Numbered from the stretch's first letter, positions 40,248 to 50,344 are shown. The stretch is 64,000 nt of DNA from Rhodococcus sp. PAMC28707 (GCF_004795915.1 NZ_CP039253.1:496001-560000); one strand, 5' to 3'. Numbers and translations: made by a program. The notes: generated by a model not told the origin, from the letters alone.

Positions 40248-40359
40248 GCGCTCAACACTAGATCGCCGCGTCGCCGATCCAGGCTCATTCGACTCCGCGC
40301 GGCGGCACAATTGCGGCCGCCTGACGATGGACCCTTCGCTTTTGAGTACCCTTCAGACG

Positions 40360-41484
40360 ATGAGGCCGACCCGAACTGCAGCAGCCATCCTCGCGGTGAC
40401 GGCAGTGATCGTGACCGGATGTGCGCGGTTCGACGAGTCGGCCACGACACCCTTCAGCCCGGAACCGTCGTTCGGTGCCGCGGAGATAAACCCGGTGGAT
40501 CCCGATGCACCCCCGACGTCGACTCAACCCGGCGGGCAGGCGCCGCCCGCGGGGCCTTGCGTGGACCCAGACCCCAACGTCGTCGCCACCTGTTTGGACT
40601 CGACCGGCGGTCTCGTGGTGTTGCCGGGCGGGATGTCCGCCTTGGTGGCCGAGCGTCGCACAGGACGCATCATGCAGGTGACTGCGGGGCAGTCTCCGAT
40701 CCAGATCGCACAGATCGACGTCGACCCCCAAGGCGACGGAGGACTTCTCGATCTCGCCCTATCCCCTACCTACACCGAGGACGGGCTGATCTACGCCTAC
40801 ATCACTACCGATTCGGACAACCGCGTCGTACGAATCGCAGTCGGCGACACACCCAAGGCGGTCCTCACCGGCATTCCAAAAGGAAGCCAAGGCAATCGCG
40901 GTGCCCTCGACTTCTACAGCCCGAACCAACTGCTCGTCCTGACCGGAGACGCGGGAAACCCCTCTGCGGCAACGAATCCCGCGTCGTTGGCCGGGAAGCT
41001 TCTACGTGTCGAGTCCCTCACACCGTCGGCGACGCAGCCCGCGCCTCAGGTCGCGCTCAGCGGAATCGGAACAGCAGGAGACGTGTGCCTGGACCCGGCG
41101 GGCAGCATCTGGGTCACCGATCGCACAGCCGTCGAGGATCGACTACAGCGCATCGATCCGCTCGGTACGGTGATCTCGCCGGTCTGGACGTGGCCCGACC
41201 GCCCCGGCGTCGCGGGATGCGCGGCTGGACCCGGAACCGTAGCGGTGTCACTGACCACCGCCCGCGCGATGGCAGTACTCGCCACCGATCAGGACACCGG
41301 CTCGGTCACCGCGGCTCCGACACTGCTCGTTCAGGATCGATACGGCCAACTCAACGGCGCGGCACTTGCTCCGGACGGTCAGATCTGGGCCGGCACCGTC
41401 AACAAGAACGGCGACGCCCCCGGCCCCAACGACGATCGAGTAGTCAAGATTCCCATTCCGGCAGGCGGCGGCGGGTTCGACTAG
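40360..41484 (+). CDS. Lipoprotein, glucose/sorbosone dehydrogenase-like beta-propeller
   Basis: 374 residues starting at the ATG at 40360. The signal peptide RPTRTAAAILAVTAVIVTGC ends in a lipobox with Cys21, so the protein is exported and lipid-anchored. The rest is a beta-propeller similar to PQQ-type glucose/sorbosone dehydrogenases (QGDGGLLDLALSPTYTEDGLIYAYITTDSDNRVVRI; QGNRGALDFYSPNQLLVLTGDAGN). Whether it is an active PQQ enzyme is unclear. It diverges from the DoxX gene across about 110 bases. Confidence 0.85.
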   Translation: MRPTRTAAAILAVTAVIVTGCARFDESATTPFSPEPSFGAAEINPVDPDAPPTSTQPGGQAPPAGPCVDPDPNVVATCLDSTGGLVVLPGGMSALVAERRTGRIMQVTAGQSPIQIAQIDVDPQGDGGLLDLALSPTYTEDGLIYAYITTDSDNRVVRIAVGDTPKAVLTGIPKGSQGNRGALDFYSPNQLLVLTGDAGNPSAATNPASLAGKLLRVESLTPSATQPAPQVALSGIGTAGDVCLDPAGSIWVTDRTAVEDRLQRIDPLGTVISPVWTWPDRPGVAGCAAGPGTVAVSLTTARAMAVLATDQDTGSVTAAPTLLVQDRYGQLNGAALAPDGQIWAGTVNKNGDAPGPNDDRVVKIPIPAGGGGFD

Positions 41485-41628
41485 CACTCTTCCTGTGCGC
41501 GCTGTTCAATGCGGCAGTCCACATCGAGGTGCGCGGGCATCGAGGACGTTCGCTTTCAACGGTAATCTGATCGCCATCCTGGGATCGTGATGCGAACCGT
41601 TCCGCGACCGTAATAATGGTCGGCAGGG

Positions 41629-42105
41629 CTATCCGTTCGCCTCGTACGTCCAGTCCAGCTGGCCGTTGACGATGCTCGGGCGCCACACTTCCGCGAATTT
41701 GCCGCCGGTGTCGAGAGCATCTGCTAGATCGGTGAGCATGGCGCTCAGGGAGATCCATTGCGGTCCACGATCGTAGGCACCCACTTTCTCGAACTCGCTC
41801 ACACAGCCACGCAATGGCCCTGGTCTGGAATCGACAAAAAGAAAGTAGCCGTCGAGCCCCGCAAACGGAACGAACTCTGGTAACCAGGTGCCCGCCGGAT
41901 CCCCCGCGTTGCTTCCGCCCTGTTCTGCCTCATCGACATCAACCGTACTGACGTACACGGTTCGAGATCGGCCGCGCCACCAGTTCGAGTTCAACGCGTC
42001 TCGAACGCCGGCTACCGACTCTGGACGCGGCGAAGGGGACCGCAGCGCTGTGACCGATATCCTGACTCGATGGCGAGAATGACATCGCTCGACAGGTGGG
42101 TGCAT
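41629..42105 (-). CDS. SMI1/KNR4 (SUKH)-like protein, probably 5'-truncated
   Basis: The C-terminal two-thirds look like a SUKH/SMI1-KNR4 domain: TWLPEFVPFAGLDGYFLFVDSRPGPLRGCVSEFEKVG, then GPQWISLSAMLTDLADALDTG. SUKH proteins are often immunity proteins of contact-dependent toxins, but also occur alone. The usual N-terminal part of the fold is missing. The only ATG (42105) overlaps the divergent membrane-protein gene by 36 bases, and a TTG at 41994 is the next option. It may be a remnant. No toxin gene is seen nearby. Confidence 0.4.
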   Translation of the reverse strand: MHPPVERCHSRHRVRISVTALRSPSPRPESVAGVRDALNSNWWRGRSRTVYVSTVDVDEAEQGGSNAGDPAGTWLPEFVPFAGLDGYFLFVDSRPGPLRGCVSEFEKVGAYDRGPQWISLSAMLTDLADALDTGGKFAEVWRPSIVNGQLDWTYEANG

Positions 42106-42705
42106 CGGCAGCTGACGGGCGAGCGGACACGGGCGAAGCCACCCGGTCGAATACTGCTCTTCATCGTGACGGCCGCCGTCGCGGTATGGGTCTGCGTCAA
42201 ACGAAATTGGTGGCCGTCGCCGTTCGCCGCACACACCTGGGCCGACCCACTGCTGGCCCACCTAGTCGTACTTGTGGTTTTGGCCGTCACTGGGCTGGTG
42301 TGGGCGATCCGAACCCTCTACGTGCTCGGCCGCGACCGACGTTGGTCCTGGTGGATACTTCCTGCGCCCGTCGTCGTCTCTGCTGCCGTTGCGTTCGTGG
42401 CGTGGGGGCCAGGCACGACCTTCCTCGACAAGCGCAGCGAGTTCGAGGCAATCGCCGTCGACATCCGGGAGAACCCCGGCACGTCCCGCGATGAGTTCGA
42501 GATCGGTCCTTTCGATATCAGTCGCGCGCGAGGCGGCCCGTCGGGTGAGGTCTATTTCGTCGACAATTCGACCGTCTTTTTCAGCTTTACGAGCGGGTGG
42601 GTGTACTCACCTGATCATGAACCGGGCGGCCTGGGCGATGTCGATTTCTCTTCCACTCACCTCGACGGCCCTTGGTACCGATACGAATCGGTATACCGAG
42701 ACTGA
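42070..42705 (+). CDS. Membrane protein of unknown function
   Basis: A 211-residue protein not recognised by me. After a basic N-terminus come three hydrophobic segments at about residues 28-43, 59-80 and 95-113. A soluble C-terminal domain of about 95 residues follows, rich in Phe, Asp and Gly (VYFVDNSTVFFSFTSGWVYSPDHEPGG). The start is the ATG at 42070 or the one at 42079, overlapping the divergent SUKH-like frame. Coding is supported by the clean topology and normal codon use. It is part of the gene-poor accessory stretch. Confidence 0.6.
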   Translation: MARMTSLDRWVHRQLTGERTRAKPPGRILLFIVTAAVAVWVCVKRNWWPSPFAAHTWADPLLAHLVVLVVLAVTGLVWAIRTLYVLGRDRRWSWWILPAPVVVSAAVAFVAWGPGTTFLDKRSEFEAIAVDIRENPGTSRDEFEIGPFDISRARGGPSGEVYFVDNSTVFFSFTSGWVYSPDHEPGGLGDVDFSSTHLDGPWYRYESVYRD

Positions 42706-43461
42706 TCTGCCGCATTCCGCAGTAGTGAGAAGGTACGAAGGGAATCGTCATAAGAAAGCCAGCTGCGCATCGTCGACAGGACTACGACCGGCGCTCGCCG
42801 CGCGGGTCGTCACCGCCGGCCGATGTCGAGCTGGGACCTGGAGGGCGGCAACGTGCTTCGGGCCGAGTTTTGCGACCGCCAGGCGTGTCAATTCATTCCG
42901 CACGCGAGATCTTTCTTGGTCGCGGGCACGCCAAATGCAGTGTCTCGCTCATTCCACGCCGACCCCCATGTACGCGATCCGGGCACCGGTGCCGCCGTTG
43001 TTCGATCAGTCAGCCGGTCGAGCAGTTGATCCATCCTGTCCATCAGACGGTCGGCGAGCTCGTTCAGCACACGATCGGTTACCGGAGTTACACCCACATC
43101 GGCGCTTTCACTCACACGGCGACAGCGTGGAGGCAGACACCGACACGTTTTCGCCGAACTCGCTGAGCACACAACCAGTGTCGCGGCCACTGCGATGCTC
43201 AGATCGATCGCTACGATCGGCGAATGCCGTTTGACGAGGGGTTGTCCGATTGACGAGTTTATTCTGCGGAACAAGCCGTCGGTTCAGACGAAGTCCTCGT
43301 CGATAGCCTGACCGCCAGCTCCTGGTGGCTGGCAGTCCCACTTTCCGAACACCCCGCCCATCGAAATTGTAGGGGTGGATCTGAGAACCGACATCTCAAT
43401 CTCAAGGAATCTTTCGCTAGTCCGTGGGGGCATCCGCGGACTAGCATGTCCCCAGTATCTG
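42706..43461. other. About 750 bases with no convincing gene
   Basis: Short frames occur on both strands. The most protein-like is a minus-strand frame at 42888-43274 from a TTG, with a hydrophobic stretch (AIDLSIAVAATLVVCSASSA) followed by a helical VLNELADRLMDRMDQLLDRLTDR. It has no ribosome-binding site or family I recognise. A GTG at 43375 could extend the following gene upstream. I see no RNA, repeat or mobile-element signature. Confidence 0.4.
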
Positions 43462-44445
43462 ATGAATGAGCACATGATTGAGGACAAGACCCCCTCCGAG
43501 ATCGCGACAATAATTCGCAACAAAGAAGATATTGATCTCGATCGAATGCGCGACTACTTGACAACCGTCTACGGAACCGACCGCACGCCGTCATTAGGGC
43601 GGGGGCCTTCGATCGAAGCACGCAGCGTCGAACTCGACGACGTGACGGTCAAAGTTTTCGTCACGACCTCAGATCCATTCTTTCTGGGAACCTTCGACCG
43701 CGCAGCTGGTACACGAATGGTGACGGTTGCGGTCCACGCACGATTGAATGGCACCGGTGAAGAACGCCGAGGTCATCCACCCCCAGCAGTGGTCCTACCG
43801 GTCCGCGAACAGACCGCATGGACCCGCGCCGTCCTCGGAGACTTGGCTGACTACTCATACCGACTACTCAGCGACAGAGCGCAGTTACGGCCCCTCCCAG
43901 CACTCTTTCTCGTGTTCGCAGATATTGCCGCCCCACGGCTGGCCCCCAGCGACTTCCGGTGGCTTTTCCTCTGTGGAGGGCGCCGCGCCTACCCCGAGAA
44001 AGTCGTCCCTGAAAATCAGGAACTGCTCGCCCACCTCAGGCGACACGGTGACATCGTCAACTCCGACCTGGTAGCTCGCCCATTGGCGGCCGAGCCCTCG
44101 GTGTGGGCGCACGAGTTCATTTCCACACTGACATCCACTTTCGCCGATGAACTCGGACGGATGGGAAATAGCCGGTGGTTCACAATCGATGAAGTGGCCC
44201 TCCACGGCCTGTCACGAGTGACTGTTCGTTACACCTGGCATCTGGTAGCCGGTGACAAGGCATACGGCTTCGACATCGACCTCGCGGGAGTACGCGCCGA
44301 ACAGCTCCGAAAGTTCGATGACGGCCGAGCGCAAAGACCTGCGCGCACCATCGGTGCCACACTGTTCAATCAACCCGTGTTCCGGTCACCGAAAGAGATC
44401 GACGGAGTTACCTGGGTGCAATTCGGTCGCAACCACGAGGGCTAG
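43462..44445 (+). CDS. Unknown protein, orphan
   Basis: A 327-residue soluble protein that I cannot assign to a family. It begins MNEHMIEDKTPSEIATIIRN. The middle has a mixed alpha/beta pattern (VTVKVFVTTSDPFFLGTFD; LFLVFADIAAPRLAPSDFRWLFLCGG), and it ends with RVTVRYTWHLVAGDKAYGFDIDLAGVRAEQLRKF. There is no signal peptide or membrane segment. The first codons are noticeably A/T-rich compared with the neighbourhood, which may mean recent transfer. The start is unsure: ATG at 43462 or GTG at 43375, neither with a strong ribosome-binding site. Confidence 0.6.
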   Translation: MNEHMIEDKTPSEIATIIRNKEDIDLDRMRDYLTTVYGTDRTPSLGRGPSIEARSVELDDVTVKVFVTTSDPFFLGTFDRAAGTRMVTVAVHARLNGTGEERRGHPPPAVVLPVREQTAWTRAVLGDLADYSYRLLSDRAQLRPLPALFLVFADIAAPRLAPSDFRWLFLCGGRRAYPEKVVPENQELLAHLRRHGDIVNSDLVARPLAAEPSVWAHEFISTLTSTFADELGRMGNSRWFTIDEVALHGLSRVTVRYTWHLVAGDKAYGFDIDLAGVRAEQLRKFDDGRAQRPARTIGATLFNQPVFRSPKEIDGVTWVQFGRNHEG

Positions 44446-44767
44446 AACTGCAGACGCCGCCGCCTCATGGCTGGCGCAAGTACCCAGGAACGCGAGTCCG
44501 TTTGTGCAGGAGGTCTTTTGCGCTACCACTCTGCACCGTCCGGCAGAACTCGCATCGCCCGCCTGATGAACACCCAATGGGCCCCATCCCAGAAACGCTC
44601 GTTGTGGTGGCAGGTCCGACTGACCCAGCGCGACCGGATCGAATTAGTAAAGCCAGCACCGGGGTGAATGAGGGAGCTAAGCCACTGATCGATAAACAGA
44701 ATCAGAATTCTTCATGCTCGGACTGCGAATAGCTGCCACGGTCGAGTGTCTGACGACGTTCCGGCGT
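44446..44767. other. 322-base gap with no convincing gene
   Basis: It lies between convergent genes. Two short overlapping plus-strand frames (44467-44667 and 44502-44732) are not recognisable and lack ribosome-binding sites. No strong hairpin was seen. Confidence 0.4.
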
Positions 44768-45529
44768 TCAGGCAAAAGGGTCTGCAACCGGCATTGGGTT
44801 GAGGGTGTCACTATCCCATGTAACCCTTTGAGTCGGGTCCACCCGTAGTGCCTCCAGCGCAGGGTTGTCGACGAGCTTTTCGACGCACTCGTTCGACGCG
44901 CCCACGTAGGTGGTCATGAGGTCGATATCAGTTGCCACGCACCAGCTTCGGTCGTCCGGCCACCACAAGTGTGCGCTCATCCCGAACGGGAACTGCTTAC
45001 CAGCGCCGAACTGGACGTCCGCGTGATCGATATCGCCCGAGAACAGAATCATGTCCCGGGCCGGCATCGGTAGGCGCGGATAGTTCGATGGCGCCTCGAT
45101 GTGGCCGGAACCTTCCCAGTGCGCGAACCAACACTGCGAGGGTGTTCGCGTGAAATCGCGGAGAGTGTCCGCCAAGGCCCGTGCTGTATCCGCAGGCAGT
45201 GATCCTTGCTCAGGGGGACCGTCCCACAAACCTTCCTGTTCGGACATCTGCCAGCTTCCCACGATGGACCCCCATTCCATCGCAGGGTGCGCGACGCGGT
45301 GGTTCGCGCGGGCCACCGTTCTCCAGTGCACGGGGTAGCCGTCCAACGTGCTGGCGGGGTGGAAGATACGGGCATACGCCGAGAAGACTGGCGGTACCAG
45401 CGCTGCAACAGTGTGATTGAAGCCAGGCGTGTTCTCGATGATCCAGGTTGCTGCGCCGATGTCGGTAGCGCGTCGGAGCCCGCGCTCGTCCCAGTCTTGA
45501 CTGTCTGTTGTTGCCGGATCCCACGTCAT
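44768..45529 (-). CDS. Conserved actinobacterial protein of unknown function
   Basis: A 253-residue soluble protein. It starts MTWDPATTDSQDWDERGLRRATD and contains well-formed conserved-looking blocks: WIIENTPGFNHTVAALVPPVFSAYARIFHPA, HPAMEWGSIVG, WFAHWEGSG and LWWPDDRSWCVATDIDLMTTYVGAS. I recall similar hypothetical proteins in other actinobacteria, but no function. It is tryptophan-rich, with no membrane segment. It converges on the orphan gene to its left and diverges from the lipoprotein to its right. Confidence 0.75.
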   Translation of the reverse strand: MTWDPATTDSQDWDERGLRRATDIGAATWIIENTPGFNHTVAALVPPVFSAYARIFHPASTLDGYPVHWRTVARANHRVAHPAMEWGSIVGSWQMSEQEGLWDGPPEQGSLPADTARALADTLRDFTRTPSQCWFAHWEGSGHIEAPSNYPRLPMPARDMILFSGDIDHADVQFGAGKQFPFGMSAHLWWPDDRSWCVATDIDLMTTYVGASNECVEKLVDNPALEALRVDPTQRVTWDSDTLNPMPVADPFA

Positions 45530-45714
45530 GGCATCACTACATCATCTATGCCGAGTCGGCGGGACGTACACCCCTGAAGGCATGGCTATTTGTGCACCTG
45601 AACGGAGAAATGCCACTGTGATTGGCGGATACGCAGTCTTCGAAAGTGCACCATTCCCGAGCTAAGGTTTCGTTCATGAACTAACTCGCGGACCACCGGA
45701 CGCGACGGATTTCG

Positions 45715-46299
45715 TTGTGCAAGAACCGCGCGCACGTATCGATTGCTGCGGCGGTTGCCGCTGCCATCGCGACGCTCACCGGATGCACAGCCGCTGACGG
45801 TTCGAACGGGACGGACATGTCGATATCGACGCCCATGCTGACGGCCACGACGGATCCTGAGCCCGTCGAGTCGACGGACACCAACGTTGCTGACCCCAGT
45901 ACTGATGTGCGCGCGGTCGATCCGGCCTCGCTGTCCGCTGACGGATACGGAATAGCGTGGGTGTCGCCGTCGGGCAACATCTGGTGCCGCATCTCCGAAG
46001 GAACCTATGGTTCCGGATGCCAAGCCCGCGATGCACCTGTTCCGGACGGAGCGAACTGCGTCAATCCCACCTTCACCGTCGAACAGTTGAGCAAGGGCTT
46101 CTTCCTGCATCCGGACAGCGTGGAGCCATCGTGCTTCAACCAGGGTGTATTCACGACCGAACACCCGACAGTCTTGGAGTACGGCCAGTCCGTCACTACC
46201 GGTGGATACACCTGTGTGTCCCGCCGGAGCGGCATGGGATGCACCACCGACAACGGTCACGGCTTCGAACTGTCCACCGAATCAGCACCCTGGTACTGA
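45715..46299 (+). CDS. Lipoprotein with a cysteine-rich secreted domain (DUF6636-like)
   Basis: 194 residues from a TTG. No ATG or GTG lies in frame before the signal sequence. AHVSIAAAVAAAIATLTGC is a signal peptide ending in a lipobox. After a Thr/Asp-rich linker of about 50 residues comes a domain with six or more cysteines, SPSGNIWCRI, GSGCQARD, GANCVNP, PSCFNQG, YTCVSR and MGCTTDNGHGFELS. This resembles small exported actinobacterial domains such as DUF6636. The disulfide-rich form suggests an extracellular role, with the function unknown. Confidence 0.65.
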   Translation: MCKNRAHVSIAAAVAAAIATLTGCTAADGSNGTDMSISTPMLTATTDPEPVESTDTNVADPSTDVRAVDPASLSADGYGIAWVSPSGNIWCRISEGTYGSGCQARDAPVPDGANCVNPTFTVEQLSKGFFLHPDSVEPSCFNQGVFTTEHPTVLEYGQSVTTGGYTCVSRRSGMGCTTDNGHGFELSTESAPWY

Positions 46300-46401
46300 C
46301 CGCTAGCAATCGGTGTACATCAGCTCGGTAACGACGGCACGACCGCCGAGCACCTCAGAACCTGGCCCGCATGATCGCCGACGCCGCCCACGTCGATGGC
46401 T

Positions 46402-47616
46402 TCAGGAGGGTTCTCGGGGGTGTACATCGTGAGGTGACTGGTCGAGCTTCGGAGGATCCGAGGCGAGGAGGGTCGCGATCAGCGGGAGCACCAACACTGT
46501 AATCGCGCCTGCAGCAACGAGTATCGAGGCACTGGCCGTGGACATCTCCCCCGCGTCGACCGCTACACCGGTGACCGCGACGATGAGTGGCAGGCCGGTC
46601 GTCGCGTAGAGCGCGACGCGGAACTGCTCACGGGTGGTGAAATTCTCCTGTCGATCCAACCTGGTTGCGATGAAAACCGGAACACCCCGAATCAGGACGA
46701 GAAGAGCCAGAAACGCAAGGAGAATGCCAGGTTCCGCGAGCACCGCACCGATGTCGATCGACATTCCCGAGGTCACGAAAAAGACCGGGATGAGGAACCC
46801 GAATGCCAAGCCCTCGAGTTTGGTTTCGAGCTGCTCGTCGCCGCTCGGTACGACCCGGCGCAGAATGAACCCGGCGGCGAAGGCACCGAGGATGATGTCG
46901 AGCCCGAAGATCGTCGCGATGGCGGTCAACGTGATGAGCAGCAGCATCGTAAGGCGGACCGTCGTCTGTGCGGTGGTGCCGGCGCCTCGCCGAATCACCG
47001 CCAGTAGATCGGAACCTTCACGGAGCAATCGCGCAGGGATGAAGCCGACAGCAACGGCTGCAGCGACGAACAGCGCGAGAATCAGGATCGACTTCAGGTC
47101 ACCGCGCGAACCGAGCAGAACGGCCATCGCGATCACCGGACCGAGCTCGCCGATCGCGCCGTGATTGATCACGGTGCGTCCAAGCGGTGTGTTCTGAAGA
47201 CCACCGTCCTTGAGGATCGGCAGTAATGTCCCGAGCGCCGTCGAGGTCAATGCGATGGCCACCGCTATTTCCGCGGTAGCCATACCCGTTTGTCCAAGCA
47301 GAAATACCGCCCCGAATGCTGCGGCGAGGCTGAACAACCACGTAACCAGCGCTCGACGGCCCCCTCGCCCCGTAATTTCCGAGATATCGATCTCGAAACC
47401 TGCGAGAAGAAACAACATGCCAAGGCCGAGCTCGCGAAGCAAGTCCACTTCGGTGCCGTCGACGGCGAGGCCGAAAACGTTCGGGCCCACCAGCATTCCG
47501 AACACCAACAGTAAAACGACTTCCGGCAGTAATCGCCGCGGCACGAACCCTGCGGCGAGCGGCGCGAGCACCGCGATCAGTGAGATCCAGAAGAGCGATG
47601 CACCCGCCGACGGCAT
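46402..47616 (-). CDS. Cation:proton antiporter, CPA2 family
   Basis: A 404-residue membrane protein with about 12 transmembrane segments, similar to the KefB/GerN-type exchangers. Blocks include VVLLLVFGMLVGPNVFGLAVDG, GMLFLLAGFEIDISEI (the conserved acidic membrane residue), AIALTSTALGTLLPILKDGG, DIILGAFAAGFILRR and IPVFFVTSGMSIDIG. It has no C-terminal RCK domain, so it is the short form. The ion (K+ or Na+) cannot be told. It lies 14 bases after gatB on the same strand, so read-through is likely. Confidence 0.88.
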   Translation of the reverse strand: MPSAGASLFWISLIAVLAPLAAGFVPRRLLPEVVLLLVFGMLVGPNVFGLAVDGTEVDLLRELGLGMLFLLAGFEIDISEITGRGGRRALVTWLFSLAAAFGAVFLLGQTGMATAEIAVAIALTSTALGTLLPILKDGGLQNTPLGRTVINHGAIGELGPVIAMAVLLGSRGDLKSILILALFVAAAVAVGFIPARLLREGSDLLAVIRRGAGTTAQTTVRLTMLLLITLTAIATIFGLDIILGAFAAGFILRRVVPSGDEQLETKLEGLAFGFLIPVFFVTSGMSIDIGAVLAEPGILLAFLALLVLIRGVPVFIATRLDRQENFTTREQFRVALYATTGLPLIVAVTGVAVDAGEMSTASASILVAAGAITVLVLPLIATLLASDPPKLDQSPHDVHPREPS

Positions 47617-47630
47617 GGGCCGACTCTAAC

Positions 47631-49136
47631 TCAGCTGCAGGCTTGAAGTACCAGTTCCTTCACCCGAGCCGCATCGGCCTGGCCCCGAGTCGCTTTCATC
47701 ACAGCGCCCACGATCGCACCAGCAGCCTGCACCTTGCCGCTGCGAATTTTGTCAGCGACACCGGGATTCGCTGCCAGAGCCTCGTCCACCGCTGCCTGAA
47801 GCTTCCCCTCGTCCTTCTCCATGACGAGGCCGCGGGCAGCCATGACTTCCGCAGGCTCACCTTCACCGGCCAGAACACCGTCGACGATCTGACGAGCACC
47901 GTTATTGTTGACCTTGCCGTCTTCGACCAGCGCGGCAACCTCGGCGACCTGAACGGGTGTGATCGCGAGTGCCCCCAATTCGATGCCGGCGATGTTGGCC
48001 TGTTGACTCAAGTAAGAGACCCACCACGAACGCGCGGCCTGCGGCGGTGCACCGGCGTCGACGGTCGCAGCCACGAGTTCGAGTGCGTCGGAATTGACGA
48101 GGTCCCGCATCTCTTCGTCGGAGACGCCCCAGTCGGCCTGGATCCTCGCACGGCGCAACCACGGCAACTCCGGAAGCGTGCCGCGCAGTTCCTCGACCCA
48201 CGCAGCATCCGGCGCGACGGGCGCCAAGTCGGGCTCGGGGAAGTACCGGTAGTCCTCGGCGGTCTCCTTCTTGCGCCCCTTGGTCGTTGTGCCATCCACT
48301 TCCTGGAAGTGACGTGTTTCCTGGGTGATCTCGCCACCAGCTACCAGCACGGCGGCTTGACGCCGCATCTCGTAACGGACGGCGACCTCGACGCTCTTGA
48401 GGGAGTTGACGTTCTTGGTCTCGGTGCGGGTGCCGAACTCGGTTGCCGTCTTCTCCATGAGCGATACGTTTGCGTCGCACCGGAGCGAGCCCTGATCCAT
48501 CCGGACGTCGGACACCTCGAGCGACTTCAGCAGATCGCGCAGCGCGGTCACGTACGCGCGAGCGACCTCTGGCGCGCGGGCACCGGTGCCGGTGATGGTC
48601 TTGGTGACGATCTCGACCAGCGGAACTCCGGCGCGGTTGTAGTCGAGCAGCGAGTGACTCGCCCCTTCGATCCGGCCGGTGGCGCCGCCGACGTGAGTGG
48701 ACTTTCCGGTGTCCTCTTCCATATGGGCACGCTCGATCTCGACGCGGAAGGTACTGCCGTCGTCGAGCAACACGTCGAGATAGCCCTCGGTCGCAATCGG
48801 CTCGTCGTACTGGGAGATCTGGTAGTTCTTGGGCTGATCCGGGTAAAAGTAGTTCTTACGCGCGAATCTTCCCCACGGCGTGATCGAGCAGTTCAAGGCC
48901 AGCCCGATGCGAATCGCTGATTCCACGGCCGCCTCGTTCACGACGGGCAACGCCCCTGGAAGACTCAGGCACACAGGACACACCTGAGTGTTCGGCTCGG
49001 CGCCGAACGCCGTCGGGCATCCGCAGAACATCTTGGTGGCTGTGCCCAACTCGACGTGGACCTCCATACCCAGTACGGGGTCGAAACGGGTCAGCACGTC
49101 GTCGTAATCGATCAGATCGACCATGGCAGCAGTCAT
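47631..49136 (-). CDS. gatB: Asp-tRNA(Asn)/Glu-tRNA(Gln) amidotransferase subunit B
   Basis: GatB binds the mischarged tRNA and activates it in the GatCAB complex. The 501 residues begin [32 protein letters not shown]. They include [40 protein letters not shown], and a C-terminal YqeY-like tail domain ending [14 protein letters not shown] chose the ATG at 49136. No ribosome-binding site precedes it, but TAAACT lies seven bases upstream (49144-49149), so a leaderless message fits. The frame stays open 14 codons further. It is separated from gatA and gatC by 6.5 kb. Confidence 0.96.
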   Translation of the reverse strand: MTAAMVDLIDYDDVLTRFDPVLGMEVHVELGTATKMFCGCPTAFGAEPNTQVCPVCLSLPGALPVVNEAAVESAIRIGLALNCSITPWGRFARKNYFYPDQPKNYQISQYDEPIATEGYLDVLLDDGSTFRVEIERAHMEEDTGKSTHVGGATGRIEGASHSLLDYNRAGVPLVEIVTKTITGTGARAPEVARAYVTALRDLLKSLEVSDVRMDQGSLRCDANVSLMEKTATEFGTRTETKNVNSLKSVEVAVRYEMRRQAAVLVAGGEITQETRHFQEVDGTTTKGRKKETAEDYRYFPEPDLAPVAPDAAWVEELRGTLPELPWLRRARIQADWGVSDEEMRDLVNSDALELVAATVDAGAPPQAARSWWVSYLSQQANIAGIELGALAITPVQVAEVAALVEDGKVNNNGARQIVDGVLAGEGEPAEVMAARGLVMEKDEGKLQAAVDEALAANPGVADKIRSGKVQAAGAIVGAVMKATRGQADAARVKELVLQACS

Positions 49137-49229
49137 GGACAGGAGTTTATGCGCTCGGAACATTGCGCGAGTAACCACGGGTGCCCATCGAGATCGGACA
49201 GTGAGGTATGAACAAGAACAGACGGCGCT

Positions 49230-50261
49230 CTAGCCGAAGAACGCCGCTGCATCGATGTACCGACTCTCGGGCACTCGCTTGAGTTGCTTGACCGCCTCGG
49301 CAAGCGATACGAGACCGATTTCTGTGCCTCTCGCGGAGACCATCTGGCCGAAATCACCTGCATGAGCAGCGTCTACTGCATTGACCCCGAATCTTGTCGC
49401 CAGCACCCGGTCGTATGGAGTGGGGGTGCCGCCGCGCTGCACGTGACCTAGAACAGTAGTACGCACTTCCTTGTTGATCCGACGCTCGATCTCCTGGCCC
49501 AGTTGGTGGGCAACTCCGGTGAACCTGACGTGTCCGAACTCGTCGATGCCGCCGTCGAGCAACGACATCGATCCTTCTTTCGGCTTGGCGCCCTCGGCGA
49601 CGACGCAGATGAAATGCGAATCACCGCGCTGAAAGCGTTTACGAACCAAATCGCAGACCTCGTCGACATCGAACGGATGCTCGGGTATGAGCGTCATGTG
49701 CGCGCCCGACGCCATCCCCGAGTGCAGGGCGATCCACCCAGCGTGACGGCCCATCACTTCCACGAGCATGACCCGCTGATGCGACTCCGCGGTGCTGTGC
49801 AGGCGGTCGATGGCGTCGGTGGCGATCGTCAGCGCGGTGTCGAACCCGAATGTGACATCGGTGCAGTCGATGTCGTTGTCGATGGTCTTCGGCACCCCGA
49901 CGACGGGTACGCCTTCCTCCGACAACCAGTGTGCGGCAGTCAAAGTGCCCTCCCCGCCGATCGGGATGAGAACATCGATTCCGTTGTCCTCGAGCGTTTC
50001 CTTGATTCTGTCGAGCCCGGCCCGAAGCACATCAGGATTGGTACGCGCCGTTCCGAGCATCGTGCCGCCCTTGGTCAGCAGCCGATCGTTCCGGTCGTCG
50101 TTGCGGAGTTGGACGCGCCGGTTCTCGAGCAGGCCGCGCCATCCGTCTTGAAATCCCACGACTGTCGATCCGTAGCGCGCATCTGCGGTGCGCACCACTG
50201 CTCTGATCACCGCATTGAGACCTGGGCAATCACCACCGCCGGTCAGAACTCCGATGCGCAT
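49230..50261 (-). CDS. pfkA: 6-phosphofructokinase
   Basis: Phosphorylates fructose 6-phosphate, the committing step of glycolysis. The 343 residues begin [22 protein letters not shown] and have the nucleotide-site [23 protein letters not shown] with the catalytic aspartate, [10 protein letters not shown] and [19 protein letters not shown], in place of the GGDGT of E. coli enzymes, is typical of the actinobacterial type. Phosphoryl-donor choice cannot be settled by eye. The ATG at 50261 follows a GA-rich ribosome-binding stretch. Confidence 0.95.
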   Translation of the reverse strand: MRIGVLTGGGDCPGLNAVIRAVVRTADARYGSTVVGFQDGWRGLLENRRVQLRNDDRNDRLLTKGGTMLGTARTNPDVLRAGLDRIKETLEDNGIDVLIPIGGEGTLTAAHWLSEEGVPVVGVPKTIDNDIDCTDVTFGFDTALTIATDAIDRLHSTAESHQRVMLVEVMGRHAGWIALHSGMASGAHMTLIPEHPFDVDEVCDLVRKRFQRGDSHFICVVAEGAKPKEGSMSLLDGGIDEFGHVRFTGVAHQLGQEIERRINKEVRTTVLGHVQRGGTPTPYDRVLATRFGVNAVDAAHAGDFGQMVSARGTEIGLVSLAEAVKQLKRVPESRYIDAAAFFG

Positions 50262-50344
50262 AGCATTCTCGCCTCTCCTCGAATCCATACCGTCCACCGT
50301 AATCTTGCCGGTTCGTTTCCGCTTCGGCAGCACGATGGGCAACA

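Noticed and set aside
42888-43274. A 128-codon minus-strand frame with a hydrophobic stretch
   Set aside because: It starts at TTG without a ribosome-binding site, has no recognised family and sits in a stretch where all frames look poor. It is noted in the gap entry but not called as a gene.
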